Source: Pseudomonas sp. CHM02
Lineage (GTDB): Bacteria; Pseudomonadota; Gammaproteobacteria; Pseudomonadales; Pseudomonadaceae
Length of the DNA: 64,000 nt
Assembly (NCBI RefSeq): GCF_000612585.1
Contig: NZ_JFCA01000017.1
Span: 1-64,000 of the forward strand
Direction: 5' to 3'
Position 1 is the first letter of the stretch; each line of letters opens with the position of its first letter. The notes beneath the pieces are model-generated. The model saw only the letters and a program-made list of their open reading frames with translations, had not been told where the DNA came from and ran no database searches. This document shows positions 58,016 to 64,000 of the stretch, piece after piece. The position numbers and the translations under genes are program-made.

Positions 58016-58675
58016 ATGAGCTCCCTCAAGAAATACGCCTTCACGCCCACACTTCCCGCTATTGCATTGCAGGATTTTTCGCCCAATGCAGAGTTATTTC
58101 ATTACGATGTAAACGCACCAACCATGACAGAAACAGGCGATAAAAAACGCGAATTCAATTCGCGCCAAGCCAGGCACAGCGATCACCCGCGACTGAATAC
58201 TTATGTCATTACTCATACCATCAACTTACCCTCTTACCCTTTTAACGCTGTGCGACAAGAATCCAGGACGCCAATGCCAAAGGATCATGACAGCGCGCCG
58301 AATAACCATGTTCATCCTCCGGAAATAAACGCCGACCGAAGTCAACTTTACCCACAGGATTTCTGGCTGCTGACCCAGCATGACCGAATCCTGGCGAAGG
58401 GTGGCCTGCGTATTTCATTGACCGCCATTGAATCCGCACTGATAAAAAAGATGCTGCACCATGAAGAACGCGTGGTCAGTAAAGAGGAGTTGATCCGTAA
58501 TATCGGGCGCGAACCCGAGTTATATCGCGGCCTGGAAATGTGCCTGAGCCGCCTGCAGGAAAAGTTCAAGCGGGCCAACGACGGGGAACGTCTGTTTCGT
58601 GCGGTAAGGAATCGGGGTTATTGCCTCACGCAGAAAATCAAGAAGCCACTCGAGCTGACTCAATCGCGCCGTTAA
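58016..58675 (+). CDS. Second winged-helix regulator of the trio
   Basis: 219 residues from the ATG at 58016, 31 nt past the EAL-like gene; the longer open frame overlaps that gene. The C-terminal 100 residues are a PhoB-type winged helix (LRISLTAIESALIKKMLHHEERVVSKEELIRNIG to FRAVRNRGYCLTQK). The N-terminal 120 residues are polar, probably disordered, and match no receiver. Not a paralogue by close identity to the regulator at 56568, but the same DNA-binding family. Presumably acts on the exopolysaccharide genes that follow. Confidence 0.78.
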   Translation: MSSLKKYAFTPTLPAIALQDFSPNAELFHYDVNAPTMTETGDKKREFNSRQARHSDHPRLNTYVITHTINLPSYPFNAVRQESRTPMPKDHDSAPNNHVHPPEINADRSQLYPQDFWLLTQHDRILAKGGLRISLTAIESALIKKMLHHEERVVSKEELIRNIGREPELYRGLEMCLSRLQEKFKRANDGERLFRAVRNRGYCLTQKIKKPLELTQSRR

Positions 58676-58886
58676 CATAAAAAACACCACATAATTTACC
58701 ATTCACCCTGCCTACTGACACACTCTTATACCTGCCTTTTTTTAACGCCCTCTTCTAATAATAGTACGCCGACCTTGTTATAAGTCGTCAGCCAATGCCC
58801 CCTGCCGTTCATTACTATCCGTGGGTACGCGACTGCGCGTGCCTGTCGTTTTTGTGCGGTATTGCGCCGCGTGTTTAAACCCAGCC

Positions 58887-58900
58887 ACCACGTGCGTGGT
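58887..58900. promoter_or_regulatory. Short palindrome before the phosphoglycosyltransferase gene
   Basis: ACCACG-TG-CGTGGT is a perfect 6-bp inverted repeat ending 19 bp before the ATG at 58920, just ahead of the ribosome site GGGAGC. It could be an operator or a small leader hairpin. The rest of the 244-bp gap shows no firm signal. Confidence 0.4.
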
Positions 58901-58919
58901 TACCACCGGGAGCAGAACT

Positions 58920-60311
58920 ATGCTGAATAATACTAGAATGCATCGCAACCTGACCCCCAAGGGTTTGACGTTCTGGGGCCAGTGGACGCTTGCATCGGGT
59001 TTGGTTGTAACATTATTGTTTATGTTGGTCTTTTTGAAGACCGGCCAACTTGAGTACAACTATCGAATCCTAGCAGCCTTTACCATACTGGCCTCGCTAC
59101 CGGCTTATAGCCTGTGCGATGTTTACAGCAAGAAAGATGACTATGGCGTAGGACTCGGGCGATTGTTCATGGGCTGGCTACTTACCGTGGGCATATTGTT
59201 TGCAGTGGGTGTCGCCTGCAATGCCAGTTCATTGTTTCCCTTGGAAATCTTACTGTTATGGGCCGCGGTCAGTTACCCACTGTTGGCACTGTGTTATATC
59301 CCTTTGCACAGCCTGTCCCGGTATTACCATCGACAACTTCATCAACGGCACAAGTCATTGATTGTGGGCACCGGCAAACTCGCCGTCGACCTGGCCAAAA
59401 CCCTCTCCCGCCAGAAGCGTTCACCCTTGGTCGGGCTGGTTGGCAGCTACGCCGATGCTGTCCACGATGCGCAACCGCAGATACTCGGTGAGTTGCCACA
59501 GTTGCCGCAATTGATCCGCCAGCATGGCATTCGCCGGCTCTACATCACCCACTCACTGCAGGACGCCACCCACATCGAGGCGTTGTACCTCAACCTGCTG
59601 GAGATCAGCGTGGATGTGATCTGGGTACCCGACCTCAACAACATGCTGCTGCTCAATCATTGCGTGGCCGAAGTGGATGGGCTGCCGGCGATTTTCCTCA
59701 ATGAAAGCCCACTCACCAGTCGCCCCACCGCCGCCTTGAGCAAGTCATTGCTGGACAAGAGCCTGGCCTTGCTGGCCATCATCGCTCTGAGCCCGTTGTT
59801 GTTGCTGTTCGCCTTGCTCATCAAGCTCACCTCACCCGGCCCGGTGATTTTCAAGCAGGACCGGCATGGCTGGAATGGCCAGGTGATCAAGGTGTGGAAA
59901 TTCCGCTCGATGCGTGTGCATGACGACCACGAGGTACGCCAGGCCAGCCGTAACGATTCGCGCATCACCCCCGTGGGCCGGTTTATCCGCCGTACCTCCA
60001 TCGATGAGTTGCCGCAGCTGTTCAACGTGCTGCAGGGCGATATGGCACTGGTCGGCCCCCGCCCCCATGCGATTGCGCACAACGACTACTACTCAGGGAA
60101 GATTCACGCCTACATGGCGCGCCATCGCATCAAGCCGGGTATCACCGGCCTGGCGCAAGTCAGTGGCTGCAGGGGCGAGACCGAGACCCTGGAGAAGATG
60201 CAGAAACGCGTGGATATCGACCTGCGTTACATCAACACCTGGTCGCTGTGGCTGGATATCAAGATCCTGATCAAGACACCGTTTACGCTGCTCTCGAAGG
60301 ACATTTACTGA
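58920..60311 (+). CDS. Undecaprenyl-phosphate phosphoglycosyltransferase (WcaJ-like)
   Basis: 463 residues from the ATG at 58920. Four or five N-terminal membrane segments, a central CoA-binding-like domain (KSLIVGTGKLAVDLAKTL) and a further membrane helix (LALLAIIALSPLLLLFALLIKL) lead to the catalytic bacterial sugar transferase domain: KVWKFRSMRV, SIDELPQLFNVLQGDMALVGPRPH with the DE pair, and PGITGLAQVSG. It transfers hexose-1-phosphate to undecaprenyl phosphate, the first step of exopolysaccharide assembly. No other glycosyltransferases follow on this strand. Confidence 0.92.
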   Translation: MLNNTRMHRNLTPKGLTFWGQWTLASGLVVTLLFMLVFLKTGQLEYNYRILAAFTILASLPAYSLCDVYSKKDDYGVGLGRLFMGWLLTVGILFAVGVACNASSLFPLEILLLWAAVSYPLLALCYIPLHSLSRYYHRQLHQRHKSLIVGTGKLAVDLAKTLSRQKRSPLVGLVGSYADAVHDAQPQILGELPQLPQLIRQHGIRRLYITHSLQDATHIEALYLNLLEISVDVIWVPDLNNMLLLNHCVAEVDGLPAIFLNESPLTSRPTAALSKSLLDKSLALLAIIALSPLLLLFALLIKLTSPGPVIFKQDRHGWNGQVIKVWKFRSMRVHDDHEVRQASRNDSRITPVGRFIRRTSIDELPQLFNVLQGDMALVGPRPHAIAHNDYYSGKIHAYMARHRIKPGITGLAQVSGCRGETETLEKMQKRVDIDLRYINTWSLWLDIKILIKTPFTLLSKDIY

Positions 60312-60324
60312 CCCTCTGGAAACG

Positions 60325-60410
60325 CGTTCGCTCGCGAAGAACGTTAACGATGACGCGGGTTGCCTGGATGCCCCTTCGTCCTCAGTTCTTCGCGAGCGGG
60401 CCACCCCTAC
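60325..60410. repeat. REP doublet (inverted pair) with GTTAACGATGACGC tail
   Basis: CGTTCGCTCGCGAAGAACGTTAAC and inverted GTTCTTCGCGAGCGGGCC separate the convergent transferase and yjbH genes and just touch the yjbH stop. Confidence 0.72.
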
Positions 60411-62482
60411 TCGGTGATCTTGTCGATATTCTTGTAGAACAGCTCACTGTCGCGCCCATCCGTCATCGAATGCAGTGAATAAGCACGGTTCAAGCGTGCC
60501 CCGCCGTCGCGGGTCAAAGGTGCCCACACCAGATTGGCGCGGCGCATGGTCGACAGGCTCATCAGCTCATCGAAGGGAATGGACAGGTAGAGCCCCTTGT
60601 CGAAACTGCCTTCACCAAACTCCTCCTTGGAGACGTTGGTACGCGTAACCCATGCCCCGATACGCACGCCGTTGTTGAATTCCCGCGACAGGTCCAGCGT
60701 CGCGCCCCAGTCCCTGGCCAGGTAGCGGCCGACACTCAAGGCGCCCTGCAGGTTGAACGGCAGATCGGTATAGCCGGTGATATGCCCGGTCACGGTACGG
60801 TAATCACGCAGGCTGAAATCCTGCTCGAAACCGCGTTGGCGCACGTAGTTGAGATCCGCACCCACCGCCCACCCCTTGCCCATTGGCCGGTACAGCACTT
60901 CACTGCCGACACCGGCATACATCGATTCCAGCAAACCGCCATAGACCATGCCGTACAGGTCCTGGTCCAGGCGCTGAGCATGGTTGAGCTGGAAGGTCGG
61001 CAGGGTCACATCGGCGCTGGTCATGTATTGGCGCAGGTCGGTGCGTACCCGCGGCAAGCCGCTGGGCGCGTCGTAGGTGAAACCGTCGTAATTGTTCAAC
61101 AGGTTGACGCTCAGCAAGCCACTCCACCAGGTGTTGCGGGTGAAGCGGTATTCAGCGTCGAGGTCGGCGGATATCTGGTAGAGCAAGCCATCCGGCCCAC
61201 CGACGTTCTGCTTGTAGCCAAGGCCTGCGCCATAGCTGAAGGCTTTGGGAGGCTGGGTGTAGAGCACTGTCTGTGTGCGCTCGCTGGCGCGATTGACCTC
61301 GACTTGGCGGTGCAGGGTCTGCAGGTCCTGGCGGTTGTTGACCACCTCGCGAAAGGTCGCTCGGGGCACGCTGGTTTCCTCGATCGGCATGGCATAGCGC
61401 TCGCTGACCAGGGTGAACCAGTCGATCTGGTCATTCACGCTGTTATCCAGGATGCGACTCGCGCGCCCCACGGCCTTGGCGCTGTAGAAATAGCGCTGCT
61501 GTTCGCCATACACCAACAGCTCCGGCCCTCGCTGGGTAATGCGTTGCACGTTGTAGCCCGCATTGTCATGCAGACGCTGGGACACGGCGGCCCAGTCCAC
61601 TTGGTCCATCGACGTAGCGGGCGCCTGCGACGGCAGCTTGGGCGCCGGCGGATCGTAGGTTTTCGCAGGCGCCTTGCGGCTGACGAAGTTGGTGTGCAGG
61701 GTGATGCCGAACATCGCGGTGTTGCCACGCTCCCAGGCAGCACTCACGTCGATGGAGTCGGCGACCTTGTAGACCAAGCCGAGGTTGACCGGCGAATCCT
61801 GACGAAAACTGTTGTCCCGTGGCTCGTTCTTGTAGTCGTTGCCCTCCACTTCGAGCTTGAGGCTCAGCGGCGCCCAGGGTGTCTGGTAGGCAACACCGCC
61901 AAACAGCGCGGGCCGCCCGCGAAAGTAGCCGTTGGAGAAACTGCCGGAGCCTTCGGCGGTGGGCCGTTCATTGAAGCGGTCATCCAGCGCGCCGATCGGG
62001 TTGCCGAAATCGCCGCGACTGCCCAGGTAACCCCAGGCAATGCCGGCACTGAAATCCAGATCACCGTAACGTTTGCTGGCCACCAGGTACTCGCTGGAAA
62101 ACAGCCCGGTGCCACCCAGGTCCATGAGCCCCAGTGCCACTTCCGGTAGCCAGTGGCTCTCCTGATAAAGGCGCACTTTGGCATCGACGGCCTTGTCCTT
62201 GTAACTCTGGCCGCCGCTGAACGACTCGGGCCCATAGGGGCGGTTGGTGATCGCGGTGTAGCGGAAGGTGCCTTCCAGCCAGTCCAGCGGCTGCGCCGAG
62301 AAACTGTAGCGGCTGTACGGTTCGGTACGGTTGGCGTTCACGCTGAGTTCGCCGGCGGGCGCCATGCGGGCGGTGGGGGTTTGCAGCAAACCCACGCCGC
62401 CGAAATCGCTTTGGGTGTAACGGGGATCGCCGTGCACGACGCCACAAGGCACCAGCAGCACGGCTGCAATACATAATTTCAA
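60407..62482 (-). CDS. yjbH: YjbH/GfcD family outer-membrane protein
   Basis: 691 residues. Signal peptide MKLCIAAVLLVPCGVVHG. Mature DPRYTQSDFGGVGLLQTPTARMAPAGELSVNAN is the YjbH-domain start. Two beta-barrel-like halves are joined by a central alpha/beta linker (SMDQVDWAAVSQRLHDNAGYNVQRI). In E. coli yjbEFGH and gfcABCDE this protein is required for export or anchoring of extracellular polysaccharide. Last gene of the minus-strand yjb operon; overlaps yjbG by 4 nt. Confidence 0.9.
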   Translation of the reverse strand: MKLCIAAVLLVPCGVVHGDPRYTQSDFGGVGLLQTPTARMAPAGELSVNANRTEPYSRYSFSAQPLDWLEGTFRYTAITNRPYGPESFSGGQSYKDKAVDAKVRLYQESHWLPEVALGLMDLGGTGLFSSEYLVASKRYGDLDFSAGIAWGYLGSRGDFGNPIGALDDRFNERPTAEGSGSFSNGYFRGRPALFGGVAYQTPWAPLSLKLEVEGNDYKNEPRDNSFRQDSPVNLGLVYKVADSIDVSAAWERGNTAMFGITLHTNFVSRKAPAKTYDPPAPKLPSQAPATSMDQVDWAAVSQRLHDNAGYNVQRITQRGPELLVYGEQQRYFYSAKAVGRASRILDNSVNDQIDWFTLVSERYAMPIEETSVPRATFREVVNNRQDLQTLHRQVEVNRASERTQTVLYTQPPKAFSYGAGLGYKQNVGGPDGLLYQISADLDAEYRFTRNTWWSGLLSVNLLNNYDGFTYDAPSGLPRVRTDLRQYMTSADVTLPTFQLNHAQRLDQDLYGMVYGGLLESMYAGVGSEVLYRPMGKGWAVGADLNYVRQRGFEQDFSLRDYRTVTGHITGYTDLPFNLQGALSVGRYLARDWGATLDLSREFNNGVRIGAWVTRTNVSKEEFGEGSFDKGLYLSIPFDELMSLSTMRRANLVWAPLTRDGGARLNRAYSLHSMTDGRDSELFYKNIDKITE

Positions 62483-63249
62483 GGCGTGACCTCGGCCAGG
62501 GGTTGGGTGGCGAGAAACTCGGCCAATTGCTGATTCAGTTCAGGCGTGGGTGGGTCCAGATCGTCGCTACGGATCGGCACCAGCAGCGTGCTGCCGGGCG
62601 CCGGCGGCAGGCCGTCTTCGCGATTCCATGGGGCAATGCCCAGGCGCGTGACGCGGCCGTCGGGCTGGATCAGCCACAGGTAATCGGTGTCCGACTCGGT
62701 CAATGAGGGGCAGGCGCGGAGGTAGTCGCGGGCCAGTTGCAGCGACTTGAACGCCAAGGTGCAGGCAGTGGGGACAGCGCCCAGCACGCGGACACTGTCG
62801 GGTCGCGGTGGGTAAACCAGGCGATCGCCATCGCTGACCGGCAGATTGGCCGCAAAGCCGACCTCCACTGCCACCGGGTCGAGCATGGCCACCTGGCGGC
62901 CGGTAATCGGTAATGACAACACCTGTTGGTAGAGTCGCGCCGCAACATCAGCGCGGTTCTCACGCCCGGCCGCCAAAGCCGCCTGGCGCAGGGTGTTCAG
63001 GTCAAACAGCACGCCGGCCTTGAGCCGCGCCTGGCGTTCGAGCAGCGGCTGGTGCAGCCAGGCCGCCCCCAGCCAATAGCCTTGGGCATCCGGTTGAGCC
63101 GCCGTGATCACGTCCAGCAAGCGCGCGTCCGGTTGTACTTGGATCGCTCCCGGATTGCGCACCTGGCCACTGACCGTGATGGTCGCGGCCAGGCACACAG
63201 GGGCACAGCTGCATAACAGGAGCAACGCCCCGAGTCGTCGAACAGTCAT
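62479..63249 (-). CDS. yjbG: YjbG/GfcC family periplasmic capsule-biosynthesis protein
   Basis: 256 residues. Signal peptide MTVRRLGALLLLCSCAPVCLA. Starts ATITVSGQVRNPGAIQVQPDARLLDVI, a SLBB-like beta-grasp unit. Then a helical insert (LLERQARLKAGVLFDLNTLRQAAL) and a second beta-grasp region (NLPVSDGDRLVYPPRPDSVRVLGAV) follow, the GfcC layout. Soluble periplasmic partner of the YjbH-type protein. Overlaps both neighbours by 4 nt. Confidence 0.9.
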   Translation of the reverse strand: MTVRRLGALLLLCSCAPVCLAATITVSGQVRNPGAIQVQPDARLLDVITAAQPDAQGYWLGAAWLHQPLLERQARLKAGVLFDLNTLRQAALAAGRENRADVAARLYQQVLSLPITGRQVAMLDPVAVEVGFAANLPVSDGDRLVYPPRPDSVRVLGAVPTACTLAFKSLQLARDYLRACPSLTESDTDYLWLIQPDGRVTRLGIAPWNREDGLPPAPGSTLLVPIRSDDLDPPTPELNQQLAEFLATQPLAEVTP

Positions 63250-63899
63250 CGGGCGTCCTTGCGGGTCGGTTGCAGCTGGGTGATGGTCAGGCTCAGGTTG
63301 GGCGTGAGGTGCTGTTCGCTCTGCACGATAAAACCGTCGTCGGGGTCGACCCAGTAACGGTTGCGTGCATGAAAGCCGGCGACCTCTATGTCTTCGTCCA
63401 CGCGCAGCAAGGCGTAGGGCTTATCGAGGATCTCGACGGTTTCGATACCCTTGCGAGTCATGCGGCTGGTGACCGTGAGGCCCACGCGATAACCACCCAC
63501 CAGGTCGATCTGCCGTGTACTGCGGTAACCGTCCGGCACACGGTGCAACCCCTGCTGGAAGGGTGATTGGCCCTGCCAGCGCGTACCATCCAGGTCGGTG
63601 CCGAGGCCCACCGTGCGCACCACCAGGCCATCGCGCACCAGCAGCACCTGCTTGCCGGACGCAACCCAGAATTGCAGGTCGCCGCGCTGGCGAATCAGCG
63701 CCATTACCCCTTCGCTGGACACCGTGGTGACCTTGACCTGAGGAAATGGCACGGCATCCACCTGAGCCTGGGTCAGCACCAGCGGCGAAGGCCCGGCCAC
63801 GGCGGCCTTGAAGGTGTCCACGGAAGCCGTCATCAGCGGGTTGCAGCCACACAACAGCCACGCCAACCCCGTGTAAGTCGCGAATTTCAGACTGTTCAC
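63246..63899 (-). CDS. yjbF: YjbF/GfcB family lipoprotein
   Basis: 217 residues from a GTG at 63899, preceded by AAGGTGG. Lipoprotein signal MNSLKFATYTGLAWLLCGC with lipobox LCGC and lipidated Cys19. The body (VSSEGVMALIRQRGDLQFWVASGKQVLLVRDGLVVRTVGLG, RSTRQIDLVGGYRVG) is the beta-rich GfcB fold. Second gene of the yjbEFGH-like operon. Confidence 0.88.
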   Translation of the reverse strand: MNSLKFATYTGLAWLLCGCNPLMTASVDTFKAAVAGPSPLVLTQAQVDAVPFPQVKVTTVSSEGVMALIRQRGDLQFWVASGKQVLLVRDGLVVRTVGLGTDLDGTRWQGQSPFQQGLHRVPDGYRSTRQIDLVGGYRVGLTVTSRMTRKGIETVEILDKPYALLRVDEDIEVAGFHARNRYWVDPDDGFIVQSEQHLTPNLSLTITQLQPTRKDAR

Positions 63900-63911
63900 G
63901 CAGGTACCACC

Positions 63912-64000
63912 TTATCGGCTGCTGGCTTCGCTCAGGTTGTTCTGGGTCGATGCGCCGATACCGACGATCGTGGCGGAAGGGATCAGTTGGCTGATAAAGC
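63912..64000 (-). CDS. C-terminus of a small protein upstream of yjbF (partial)
   Basis: The last 29 codons of a gene that starts beyond the window: ...FISQLIPSATIVGIGASTQN, ending EASSR and stop, 12 nt before the yjbF GTG. By position it corresponds to YjbE/GfcA, a short secreted Gly/Ser/Thr-rich protein; the composition is compatible but too short to prove it. Confidence 0.5.
   Translation of the reverse strand, partial: FISQLIPSATIVGIGASTQNNLSEASSR

Overview
The window comes from a Pseudomonas, most likely of the P. fluorescens group. This rests on the high GC and codon use, seven REP-type intergenic palindromes, two OprD-family porins, a lexA2-imuA-imuB-dnaE2 cassette with a GTAC-N4-GTAC SOS box, and proteins that read as typical Pseudomonas families. 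No species call is possible from sequence alone. No rRNA, tRNA, CRISPR array, insertion sequence or prophage was seen.

Layout. 0-4.5 kb: an IclR regulator divergent from a four-gene, translationally coupled operon (polar amino-acid ABC importer plus a FAD amine/amino-acid oxidase), preceded by a textbook sigma-54 promoter. 4.5-10 kb: glutaminase, a small membrane protein, a lipoprotein, an AraC regulator, secreted RNase T2, a Gfo/Idh/MocA oxidoreductase and a Nudix hydrolase. 10-25.4 kb: a large minus-strand cluster that reads as one catabolic unit. It holds a peptide-type ABC importer (solute-binding protein, two permeases, fused double ATPase), an OprD porin, an AstE/AspA-type zinc deacylase, an ornithine-type aminotransferase, an AcnA-type aconitase paralogue and a leaderless solute-binding-fold protein. 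A divergent LysR regulator and a class-C-beta-lactamase-like hydrolase sit beside it. This is the best candidate for an undescribed pathway in the window: import, deacylation, transamination and an aconitase-type step on an N-blocked ornithine-like compound or small peptide.

25.4-36.8 kb: a GH63/MGH1-like glucosidase, a second OprD porin, 2-oxoadipate dioxygenase/decarboxylase (HglS), a YdcH-like protein whose C-terminus runs into a REP, a second-type transketolase and a UvrA paralogue. 36.8-42.7 kb: the SOS mutasome lexA2-imuA-imuB-dnaE2. 42.9-48.1 kb: an Rhs polymorphic toxin locus, broken by a single-base frameshift in the Rhs core, with an AT-rich toxin tip and a 4-nt-overlapping putative immunity gene. 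48.3-56.3 kb: a carboxypeptidase G2-like peptidase, a MASE2-GGDEF diguanylate cyclase, a LysE exporter divergent from a MocR regulator, a sigma-54 activator without a sensor domain, and an OmpR-type two-component system.

56.5-64 kb: an AT-richer regulatory trio (winged helix, degenerate EAL domain, winged helix) leading into an exopolysaccharide-initiating phosphoglycosyltransferase. Opposite it lies a yjbEFGH/gfcABCD-like export operon that runs off the window end. Two copies of a complex nested-palindrome element (about 15.95 and 48.18 kb) and a six-copy 18-bp tandem array derived from its end are the notable repeats.
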